Shown here: piece by piece, positions 14,009 to 20,057 of the stretch
How the letters are laid out: every line of letters begins with the position of its first letter
Position numbering within the stretch: position 1 is the stretch's first letter
Assembly (NCBI GenBank): GCA_041570195.1
Contig: JBFFWQ010000112.1
Location: forward strand, 1 to 20,057
DNA: 20,057 nucleotides
Direction of reading: 5' to 3'
From: UBA11865 sp041570195
Lineage (GTDB): Bacteria > Chloroflexota > Anaerolineae > Promineifilales > Promineifilaceae
Program-made: the position numbers and the translations under genes
Notes under the pieces: model-generated
What the model saw: only the letters and a program-made list of their open reading frames with translations
What the model was told of the DNA's origin: nothing
Databases searched by the model: none

Positions 14009-14548
14009 TCATGGTTCGCGGGCGGTTTGCTCCCACTGGATCAGGCGGATATCTTCGGGCCAGGTGCTCTTGATGTAGATCAGGATGGCGGTCATCTGCC
14101 CCTCGTCCAGGATTTCGCCAAAGGCGGGCATCTTGCTGGTCCCGCCGATGTTGTCTGGCAAGCGGGCGCCGCCGTGACGGATCGACTCCAGCAATAAGTT
14201 ATCGCTGTGGTGCCAGGTGTGCCCGCTAGCATCGTGGGGTGGGGCGCGGAAGGATCCATCCTCGTTTTGGACCTGCCAACTGGCCTCGCCCTGCAATTCC
14301 GGGCCATGGCAAGCGGCGCAGTGGACGGCGTAGAGTTCCTGGCCCAGGGAGATGTCATTGGCCGCCAGCGCTGGCAATGGCAAGACCGCGGCCGGTGGCG
14401 TCCCAGCTAGCTCCGAAAGAGAAGGCACGCCTGACAACACCCCGGCCGTCGCCGCTGGGTCGGTCTCATCGGCCGCGCGCTGACAACCGGCCAACACGGC
14501 GGTGGTGACCAGGGTCCAGGACAGTATCAAATATCGTCGCCGCTTCAA
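14009..14548 (-). CDS. Lipoprotein c-type cytochrome (class I, monoheme)
   Basis: 179 residues. The N-terminus KRRRYLILSWTLVTTAVLAGC is a lipoprotein signal with lipobox VLAGC, so the protein is anchored outside the membrane. One heme c motif, C77-A-A-C80-H81, and a likely distal ligand M140 (SKMPAFGEIL) give the usual cytochrome c layout, with SLGQELYAVHCAACHGPELQ as the entry to the fold and QMTAILIYIKSTWPEDI as the last helix. It should carry electrons between membrane or exported redox partners. The start is TTG at 14546-14548 and lacks a strong ribosome binding site, so its exact position is uncertain, though the signal peptide needs this region. It lies between another cytochrome c lipoprotein (49 bases upstream) and the selenothioredoxin (77 bases downstream), all on one strand. 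Confidence 0.9.
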   Translation of the reverse strand: MKRRRYLILSWTLVTTAVLAGCQRAADETDPAATAGVLSGVPSLSELAGTPPAAVLPLPALAANDISLGQELYAVHCAACHGPELQGEASWQVQNEDGSFRAPPHDASGHTWHHSDNLLLESIRHGGARLPDNIGGTSKMPAFGEILDEGQMTAILIYIKSTWPEDIRLIQWEQTAREP

Positions 14549-14597
14549 GTTACTTAATGCTACACGCTTCTGTCAGGGCGTAAAGGGCCGGGCAGGT

Positions 14598-15236
14598 CTA
14601 GTCGTCGTGCTGGTCTGTCTCCTCATGTTCGCCTTCTTCCATGTGCTGATCCTCACCCTCTTGATGCTCGCCTTCTTCGTGCTCGCCCTCTTCATGCGCG
14701 TCCTCTTCCATATGCTCGTCTTCGTCCATGTGGTCATGGTCGTCGCCGCTCAGGCTGCGCACATAGGTGACGAGTTGCCAGCGCTGATCCTCGGTAAAGG
14801 ACTGTTCCCAGGCAGGCATGGCCGAATTAAAGGGCTCGAAGGCGCCGCCTTTGCTGATGCGCCAGAACAGGTAGCCATCGCTCAAGTCGGCCATCATGGC
14901 GCCATCAGACAGGTTGGCCGGCTTGGGATCGAGGTTCACAGCGCCTTCGCCGTCACCTTTGCCTTCAGGGCCATGGCAGGTGAGGCAGTTGGTCGTATAG
15001 AGTTCCTTCCCGGCCGCAAGCGCCTCGTCGTGACCGGCTTCAGGGTTAGTTAGCGAGACAAACTCTTCGGGTGGATCCGCATGGATGTGCTGTGCGCCGT
15101 GGTCATCCATGTGCTCGTCTTCGTGCTCGTCGGCCGCGGCCGCCTGAGCTTCCTCGCTCTCTGACGACCCACCGCAGGCAGTGGCGAGCACTAAAGCGGC
15201 TATCAATACCAGCAAATAAAGCAGTTTCTTGTTCAT
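14598..15236 (-). CDS. Lipoprotein c-type cytochrome with His/Asp/Glu-rich tail
   Basis: 212 residues. The start ATG has GGAGG 5 bases upstream; MNKKLLYLLVLIAALVLATAC is a lipoprotein signal with lipobox ATAC. Heme attachment is C84-L-T-C87-H88 and the probable distal ligand M140 (SAMPAWEQS). Before the heme domain is a short acidic/His segment (EHEDEHMDDHGAQHIH), and after it a tail of about 48 residues made almost only of H, D, E, M and G, with nine histidines. The heme domain shuttles electrons; the tails look like divalent metal or copper binding segments, or a flexible charged brush (inference). It is first in a same-strand cluster with a second cytochrome and the selenothioredoxin. Confidence 0.9.
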   Translation of the reverse strand: MNKKLLYLLVLIAALVLATACGGSSESEEAQAAAADEHEDEHMDDHGAQHIHADPPEEFVSLTNPEAGHDEALAAGKELYTTNCLTCHGPEGKGDGEGAVNLDPKPANLSDGAMMADLSDGYLFWRISKGGAFEPFNSAMPAWEQSFTEDQRWQLVTYVRSLSGDDHDHMDEDEHMEEDAHEEGEHEEGEHQEGEDQHMEEGEHEETDQHDD

Positions 15237-15339
15237 CTTTGCCTCCGCAAAACTTCTGACAATGGTCTACTATGAGGATAGCAGCCAGCAAAGGCGAGGC
15301 ATAGTGCCATCCGTCATCTTGGTTCGGGACGGCCGTACC

Positions 15340-15374
15340 GCTTCCTGACTGGAAGCCGGGGCAAATGTCCCGGC
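15340..15374 (-). terminator. Overlapping hairpins after the second NarL-type regulator
   Basis: GCTTCC-tgact-GGAAGC (15340-15356) and GCCGGG-gcaaatgt-CCCGGC (15355-15374) overlap by two bases, just past the regulator stop at 15377 on the minus strand. No U-run follows. They may end the kinase/regulator transcript before the cytochrome operon. Confidence 0.4.
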
Positions 15375-15376
15375 GT

Positions 15377-16045
15377 TCAGCCGGATTCCCCTTCATCTGG
15401 CTCTGCCAGCCCTTCGCGCAGGGCATACAATGCCGCCTGGGTACGGTTTTCCAGGTGGAGTTGGCGGAAGACCAGCGATAAGCGATTACGGACGGTCTTT
15501 TCTGAGATGAACAATTGGTCGGCGATTTCTTGATTGCTCAGCCCCCGAGCCAGCAGGCCCAAGATCTCCACATCGCGCTCGGCCAGCGCCGGTTCAACCG
15601 GATCTTTGCTTCGTTTAGGTTGGCGGAATTCGGCCAAAACGCGGCCGGCGATCGCTGGGTCGATCACCGCTTCACCCCGGGCCACGGCGCGAATGGCATC
15701 TAGCAGTTCGTCCAGCTCAACTTCTTTGAGAAGATAGCCGCTGGCCCCGGCCTTAATGGCTTCGAAGACGTATTCATCGCGCCGGTACATGGTCAGGATG
15801 ATGATGCCTGTGTTCGGCGATTCAGCCCTAATGCGTCGGGCTGCCTCCACGCCATCCATTTCGGGCATGTTGATGTCCAGCAAGGCGATGTCGGGCTGGA
15901 ATTCCCCCGCGGCCTTGACCGCCTGGCGCCCGTTGCCGGCCTGAGCGACAACGGTCATGTCGGTCTGGGCATCCAGTACCTGGGCTATCCCCTGGCGCAA
16001 CACATGATGATCATCGGCTAAAAGAATGTGGATCGCTTCACTCAT
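15377..16045 (-). CDS. NarL/FixJ-family response regulator (second pair)
   Basis: 222 residues. The receiver is complete: LLADDHH with D11 and D12, phosphorylation site D57 (ALLDINMPEMDG), and lysine in GYLLKEVELDEL. The LuxR HTH includes AERDVEILGLLARGLSNQEI and SEKTVRNRLSLVFRQLHL. The gene starts inside the end of the kinase gene (8-base overlap, 16038-16045) with GAGGGG 5 bases before its ATG, so the pair is almost certainly co-translated and cognate. The order is kinase first, opposite to the other pair in this window. Targets are unknown; the cytochrome/selenothioredoxin cluster lies directly downstream. Confidence 0.94.
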   Translation of the reverse strand: MSEAIHILLADDHHVLRQGIAQVLDAQTDMTVVAQAGNGRQAVKAAGEFQPDIALLDINMPEMDGVEAARRIRAESPNTGIIILTMYRRDEYVFEAIKAGASGYLLKEVELDELLDAIRAVARGEAVIDPAIAGRVLAEFRQPKRSKDPVEPALAERDVEILGLLARGLSNQEIADQLFISEKTVRNRLSLVFRQLHLENRTQAALYALREGLAEPDEGESG

Positions 16046-17285
16046 GAGATCCCCTCGCAGTTGGGAACTGGGCCAAAATGACGGTTCCCCTGTCAGGCTC
16101 AGAGTCTACTCGGAACTCTCCGCCGCTTGTCTTGACCCGGGTTCTCATCTGTCCTAATCCCAGGCCTCGCCCATTGACAGTTGCCGGCTCAAAGCCGCGG
16201 CCATTATCTCGAATTTCTACCCTGAGTTGGTCATTCGATTCTTGGTGGCAGATCCTCACCTGTATCTTGCTGGCCTGAGCGTGTTTGGCGACGTTATTTA
16301 GCGATTCCTGGACCAGGCGAAAAATGGTGGGCTCCAGCCTGGCCGGCACGGCCAGACCGAATTCGTCGATGTCAACCGTCGCTTGCCAGCCGACTTGCTC
16401 GGCAAAACCAGTCACGAATTGGCGCAGCGCCGGCAAAAAGCCGTTCGCCGACCACTCCAGCGGCCCCAGGGCGAAAATTGTACGGCGCACTTCGCGGATC
16501 ACCTGGCGGGCGGTTTGGCCAATTTCCTTGAGCTCGGCGGCGATTTGCTCCGGTTGCTGAACGAGCTGCTGGCGGGCCATGTCGGCCTTCAGGGCCATGA
16601 AGTACAGTGTCTGGGCCACGCCATCGTGTAGATCGCGGGCGATACGGGCCCGTTCTTCTCGCCGCACGGCCTCCCGCTCGTGGCGGGCCGTGACGTCGCG
16701 CATGATGATCAGAGTTGTCGGTGAACCTTCGTCGACCTCCGTCAGCCTGGTCTGAGTTAGCTCGACGGCCAAGGTGCGACCGGTGGCGGATATGGCCGTC
16801 GTCTCAAACGCATCCACAGATCCTTGCTGCGGCAACCGATCAGCCAGCTTATCCGCTTCTGGCAGTAGCTCAGTTAACGGCCGGCTGAGCATCGTCGTTG
16901 CCGGATAACCAAGCATCCGCTCTGCACCGCGGTTCCAGGAAGTGATGTTGCCCTGGGCGTCCAGACTAAGGATGGCGTCGGCCGATACGGCAGTCAGGCT
17001 GGCCAATTGTTGCGTGCGGGCCGACACTTGTCGTTGGAGGCGTTCCCTTTCTCGCAGCCTGCGCTCGACCCAAACTAGCGTGAATAAAGTCACTGCCGGT
17101 CCAAGCAGGCTGTAAAAACCAATCTCGAACCCGTAGTGAAAACCGTGCCCATAGTTGCGCTCGAGCCATTGGGTGATGCCTAACTGGTAAATGACCACCA
17201 CTAGAACCAGCATGGGCGGTACGACATAGCGCAGCCAACGAACGCGTTCGATCAGCGACATCTGTTGCCACGAGAAGAGTGACAT
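16038..17285 (-). CDS. Sensor histidine kinase with two TM helices and a PAS domain
   Basis: 415 residues. TM1 is at about 19-40 and TM2 at about 55-75, with only a short loop (ERNYGHGFHYG) between them, so sensing is unlikely to use a large outside domain. A coiled segment (RRLRERERLQRQVSARTQQL) leads to a PAS domain (about 92-205; SWNRGAERMLGY) and HisKA_3 with RIARDLHDGVAQTLYFM, H220. The ATPase domain has VQESLNNVAKHAQ near 325-340 and DNGRGFEP near 357-364. PAS domains often bind heme, flavin or small ligands and report redox or oxygen state; which one applies here is not visible. AGGGAAG precedes the ATG. The downstream regulator overlaps its end. Confidence 0.93.
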   Translation of the reverse strand: MSLFSWQQMSLIERVRWLRYVVPPMLVLVVVIYQLGITQWLERNYGHGFHYGFEIGFYSLLGPAVTLFTLVWVERRLRERERLQRQVSARTQQLASLTAVSADAILSLDAQGNITSWNRGAERMLGYPATTMLSRPLTELLPEADKLADRLPQQGSVDAFETTAISATGRTLAVELTQTRLTEVDEGSPTTLIIMRDVTARHEREAVRREERARIARDLHDGVAQTLYFMALKADMARQQLVQQPEQIAAELKEIGQTARQVIREVRRTIFALGPLEWSANGFLPALRQFVTGFAEQVGWQATVDIDEFGLAVPARLEPTIFRLVQESLNNVAKHAQASKIQVRICHQESNDQLRVEIRDNGRGFEPATVNGRGLGLGQMRTRVKTSGGEFRVDSEPDRGTVILAQFPTARGSHE

Positions 17286-17361
17286 AGTCTTCCCTTTTCT
17301 GAATCATGATGAGCAGGGATAGTTGTGGTGCAAGTCGCAGTATAACTCCCTGCCTGAACGG

Positions 17362-17796
17362 TTAAGGATGTATTTCTTGTTGCAAGGTAGGTCGATTATA
17401 CACCAGATGAGGCATGCGCTCGATTAGCAACCTGGTCTCTTCCTCGGCGAGGTCGGGCTCTGACTCCAGGTAAAGCAAGATGCCTTCGGTGATGGATCCG
17501 GCGACATTGTCGTGGCCGATCTGCTCGGCGACGCTGCTCCTTTCGAGTAGTTCGCGCACTTCGTGGTGCAGGCGGGTCAGAAGCAAAGTGGTTCCGTATC
17601 GTTCCAGTTCTCCTTTCAACTTAGCCAGCATGTCCAGCGCCGGAATGTCCAATTCATAGGTCATTTCCAGGTCCAACAGCACGGACTGCACTGGCCGGTC
17701 GGCTTCGCGCACGCGGCGGATGATGGCCTCGCGCAGTGGCTCGGCGTTGGCAAACCACAGGCCTTCATCTGGCCGGATGATCATCAAACCCGGCAC
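17362..17796 (-). pseudogene. SulP-family permease, C-terminal remnant (STAS domain)
   Basis: The frame reads PGLMIIRPDEGLWFANAEPL, then a STAS domain with LLDLEMTYELDIPALDMLAK and LHHEVRELLERSSVAEQIGH. GL(M/V)IxRPDxGLxFANA is where the STAS domain follows the last membrane helix in SulP transporters. The matching N-terminal half is just upstream in another frame, with the middle of the transporter missing. The apparent ATG at the start is an internal methionine created by the junction, and there is no ribosome binding site of its own, so separate function as a soluble STAS protein is possible but not supported. Confidence 0.75.
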
Positions 17797-18149
17797 CAGT
17801 TGGTAACCAGGATGATGAACTCTTCGCTGCCTTCCGGGGCCAGGACGATGACGATCGAGGCCGACATGGCGGCGATGGTGGAGGAAGTGGCCACTACCAG
17901 TTGCCTGGAAGTGCCAAAGACGGCGTATAGAAGCAGGGCCGGGATGGCGGCGTAAAAAGCCGTTTCGGGTGGCATGCCAGCCAATTCGGCGTAGGCCATG
18001 CCTTCTGGTACCAGCAGGGCGACCACGGTCAGGCCGGCGATCAAGCCCGGCCGCAGCCAGCCGCGATCGTAGTTGAGCAGCCAGCCCAAGATAGGCACGT
18101 AGCGGGTGATTAGATTGGGCTTCGTCGTCGCGGCCGCAGCATGCCCCAT
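17784..18149 (-). pseudogene. SulP-family sulfate/anion permease, N-terminal remnant
   Basis: About 121 residues from ATG 18147-18149 (AGGG upstream). It has the SulP entry RYVPILGWLLNYDRGWLRPG, the first membrane helices, and the family signature VPEGMAYAELAGMPPE, then a helix through LVVATSSTIAAMSASIVIVL, and stops at TGA soon after FIILVTNWCRV. Full SulP transporters are about 560-600 residues; about 300 residues spanning the remaining helices are absent. The sequence then continues, out of frame and overlapping by 13 bases, into the STAS part. This is an internal deletion with frameshift. A TTG one codon upstream (18150-18152) is a less likely start. Confidence 0.8.
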
Positions 18150-18162
18150 CAAGACCCTACTG

Positions 18163-18180
18163 AAAAAGCCATCAGCTTTT
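18163..18180 (-). promoter_or_regulatory. Intrinsic-terminator-like hairpin just before the SulP start
   Basis: On the minus strand AAAAGC-TGATG-GCTTTT plus an extra T forms a 6-bp stem ending in a T-run, 13 bases before the SulP ATG. Upstream lies another small stem (AGCC-GAA-GGCT, 18183-18199) with repeated GGCTAAA. This could be an attenuator for the permease, or simply a tandem terminator of the gene upstream. Confidence 0.4.
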
Positions 18181-18275
18181 AGCCTTTAGCCTTCGGCTCA
18201 GCGACTTCCGGTTGTTTGGTTCGATCAATTACAGTTCCCAATTCACCATTCCCAATGAACCAGTGATTGCCGTAC

Positions 18276-18336
18276 AAAAGCCTGGCTTCTGTTTGTTGGA
18301 GTGACGACAATTCGCGCTTGAAGAAGCCAGGCTTTT
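18276..18336 (-). terminator. Intrinsic terminator of the META/SH3b gene
   Basis: AAAAGCCTGGCTTC (18276-18289) and GAAGCCAGGCTTTT (18323-18336) are a perfect 14-bp inverted repeat with a 33-base loop. On the minus strand the second arm ends in TTTT, 8 bases after the stop of the META/SH3b gene. The A/T ends on both arms mean it could work in both directions, though no gene converges from the other side. Confidence 0.75.
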
Positions 18337-18343
18337 TGAGATG

Positions 18344-20057
18344 CTAGCGAGCAACGTAGTTGATCACCCCGCTGGCGCCGTCGGTTGGTGTATAGAAGAG
18401 CCGGCCGGCGGTGATGACCGAGCCGCCGTCGACCGGTTGTGACAGCCACAGGAATCCGTCGGTGGCTTCCAGGGCCGTCAGATAGGCCTGTTCTTGCTCC
18501 ATGATCCCGGCCGGTTCGGAGCAGGCTTTGCTGGTGACGGCGATCGGGCCGATGGTGAAGTAGTCGTCCACCGGCGTCAAAGGCGCAGTGTAGTCGTTAC
18601 AGCCGGCCGAGCCGCTGACTTGCGTCTCATCGAAGACGGCCGTGATCTCTGTGCCGGGCAATACTGTCTGCTCGGCCCCTTCCGGGCCGAAGCTGACCAG
18701 TTGGAAAAGGATGCCCTGGGCGCTGCTGGCCGGCAATTCCGGGTCGGGCGCCGGTGCGGCCGCGGCGCCTCCTCCTTCCGCAGAAGTGAAGCGCATGGTG
18801 CCGCCGTCGGCTATCATGTCCATGAACAGATCATCGCCCTCAAAGAAGTAAATGGCGGCGTTCTCCAGTTCGCCCAAGAACTGCTGATCCAGCGACCCTT
18901 CCGGGCAGGCAGCCAGGGTGCTTGGCCCCAGGGTGATGTCAATGCTGTTGTCCTCTACAGTGTAGGTTGCTCCAACGGTGTTGCAGTCGGCCTGGATAGT
19001 AGCCTGACCCTGATCATCGACCACCGCGTCGAAGACGATGGTATAGCGCGACGGGTCGCCGACGGTGGTTTCTTCGACCGGGGTGACGGTGCTCAGCCAC
19101 TGCCAGGTGGCGCCGACCAGGGCGGCCTCCTGGGGCGGCGCCTCGACGACGGGCACGTCCTCGCCGCCGGTGACATCGACGAAGTCGGCCGCTATCCAGC
19201 CTTCACTGACCGGAACGGTGGGCACTTCTATCTGCCACCAGGTCCTTTCTTGGTTGCGGCCGGTGATGGTGACCGTCTCGTCAAAGGCGATGGTGCCAGT
19301 GGCCGGGTATTCGGTGCCCGGCCCGCTGCGAATAAAAACACCGTCCGGGGCGGTGATCACGCCGGTCGCCGTACCTGTGCCTGAATCAGGCGGCGTCTCC
19401 GGCTCGTCACCGGGCGATGCATCACCGGGCGCGTCGGTTTCTGATTCAGCGCTGAAGCGCATGGTGCCACTATCGACCATCAGGTCAAGGAAGAGATCGC
19501 CCTCTTCGAAGAAGTAGATCGCGGCCGCTTCCAGGCTGCTTAAGAACTGTTGGTCCAACGAATCCCCGCCGCAGGCGGCCAGCGTCGTCGGTCCCAGGGT
19601 GATGTCAATGCTGTCGCCTTCGGCGACGTATGTAGCCCCAACCTGGTTGCAGTCGGCCTCGATATTGACGGTGCCTGCGCTTTGCCCTTCCCCAGGTCCG
19701 TTAACGGGTTCGTCAAAGAGTATGGTGTAGTTCGCAGGGTCCGGCGGCGCGATAGTTTCGCCGATCGGCGTTGTCATGGAGACCCATTGCCAAGTCGTGC
19801 CGGTCAGGCTGGGCGCAGCTTCCGTGGGGAAGGTCAGCGACTGGACCATGGCGTCGAGCAGGGCTAGGTCCGGCGCCCAGGCCGACGGTGGTAGGGCATT
19901 GAGGGTATCTTTCACCTGCTGCTGATAGGCGGGAGAGGTCTCGGGGTTGGACGCCGCGGCCATGACGTCATCGGGCACATCTTCGGCGGTATCAGGCAGG
20001 CTCTCTGTAGAGACCGGCCAAATGAGGGACACGTAGAAGGCGCCGCCGCCGGCCGTC
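18344..20057 (-). CDS. Exported multidomain protein: META - SH3b - META - META (5' end outside window)
   Basis: 570 or more residues; the frame is open to the window edge (reading TAGGGAFYVSLIW), so the N-terminus and any signal peptide are not visible, and the GTG at 20030-20032 should not be taken as the start. Domains: a META (HslJ-like) domain at about 19805-19446 (GTTWQWVS, TVNIEADCNQVGATY, SLDQQFLSSLEAA); an SH3b domain at about 19390-19170 (GVFIRSGPGTEYPATG, WWQIEVP, EGWIAADFVDV); a second META domain at about 19120-18785, near-identical in key segments to the first (ITLGPSTLAAC, QQFLGELENAAIYFFE); and a third, more distant META domain with AGCNDY and a final GRLFYTPTDG (18725-18350). 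Cysteines are paired within each META domain. SH3b domains commonly bind the cell wall. META domains occur in exported proteins of poorly known role. A clear terminator follows. Confidence 0.82.
   Translation of the reverse strand, partial: TAGGGAFYVSLIWPVSTESLPDTAEDVPDDVMAAASNPETSPAYQQQVKDTLNALPPSAWAPDLALLDAMVQSLTFPTEAAPSLTGTTWQWVSMTTPIGETIAPPDPANYTILFDEPVNGPGEGQSAGTVNIEADCNQVGATYVAEGDSIDITLGPTTLAACGGDSLDQQFLSSLEAAAIYFFEEGDLFLDLMVDSGTMRFSAESETDAPGDASPGDEPETPPDSGTGTATGVITAPDGVFIRSGPGTEYPATGTIAFDETVTITGRNQERTWWQIEVPTVPVSEGWIAADFVDVTGGEDVPVVEAPPQEAALVGATWQWLSTVTPVEETTVGDPSRYTIVFDAVVDDQGQATIQADCNTVGATYTVEDNSIDITLGPSTLAACPEGSLDQQFLGELENAAIYFFEGDDLFMDMIADGGTMRFTSAEGGGAAAAPAPDPELPASSAQGILFQLVSFGPEGAEQTVLPGTEITAVFDETQVSGSAGCNDYTAPLTPVDDYFTIGPIAVTSKACSEPAGIMEQEQAYLTALEATDGFLWLSQPVDGGSVITAGRLFYTPTDGASGVINYVAR

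Noticed and set aside
480..15322. Shared 12-mer CCGTCATCTTGG at 480-491 and 15311-15322
   Set aside because: A chance match of this length is expected in 20 kb and no flanking similarity exists.
18494..19384. 296-residue plus-strand frame opposite the META/SH3b gene
   Set aside because: It mirrors clear domain-bearing coding sequence on the other strand.

Overview
The window reads as a chromosomal stretch of a GC-rich bacterium, most likely a Chloroflexota member of the Anaerolineae/Caldilineae type. This rests on GTG/TTG starts, NarL-type kinase/regulator pairs, lipoprotein c-type cytochromes, secreted beta-propeller proteins and a dispersed hairpin repeat. The lineage is an inference from gene style, not from a marker gene. 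No rRNA, tRNA, CRISPR array or transposase was seen.

Layout. (1) 1-560: a HigBA-type toxin-antitoxin locus on the minus strand, cut by the window edge. The toxin gene has an in-frame TAG, and its promoter has a palindrome in the spacer. A 16-bp REP-like hairpin lies beyond it. (2) 575-5846: acetoacetyl-CoA synthetase with an in-frame 15-bp tandem repeat, a copper-type P1B ATPase with CPD in place of CPC/CPH, and an unrecognised TraB/ChaN-like protein. (3) 5873-9065: an atypical LuxR-family regulator, then a NarL-type kinase/regulator pair, all minus strand. (4) 9066-13424: a divergent regulatory region followed by three plus-strand genes for exported proteins (two LVIVD-repeat beta-propellers and one small beta-rich protein), each with a strong ribosome binding site and hairpins between them. 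(5) 13545-15236: a minus-strand cluster of three exported lipoproteins, two c-type cytochromes and a thioredoxin-like protein. (6) 15377-17285: a second NarL-type kinase/regulator pair. (7) 17362-18149: a SulP permease reduced by an internal deletion and frameshift. (8) 18344-20057: a partial exported META/SH3b multidomain protein.

The most important observation is the thioredoxin-like lipoprotein at 13545-13931. A simple stop-to-stop reading would report only its C-terminal 78 residues. In the same frame a complete lipoprotein N-terminus with a good ribosome binding site is joined to this thioredoxin half through two TGA codons, three codons apart, at exactly the two cysteine positions of the thioredoxin CxxC motif. 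A 7-bp hairpin with a GUG apical loop lies 11 nt after the second TGA, matching the form of a bacterial SECIS element. The simplest reading is a selenoprotein with a UxxU (U-P-G-U) active site, in a cluster with two membrane-anchored cytochromes c.

How the genes may work together (inference): two kinase/regulator pairs flank the exported-protein block, and repeats in front of the first propeller gene abut a weak -35 box, which suggests activator control by a neighbouring regulator. The cytochromes and the selenothioredoxin look like an extracytoplasmic redox module. The His/Asp/Glu-rich tail of one cytochrome and the His-rich N-terminus of the ATPase suggest metal handling as a theme.
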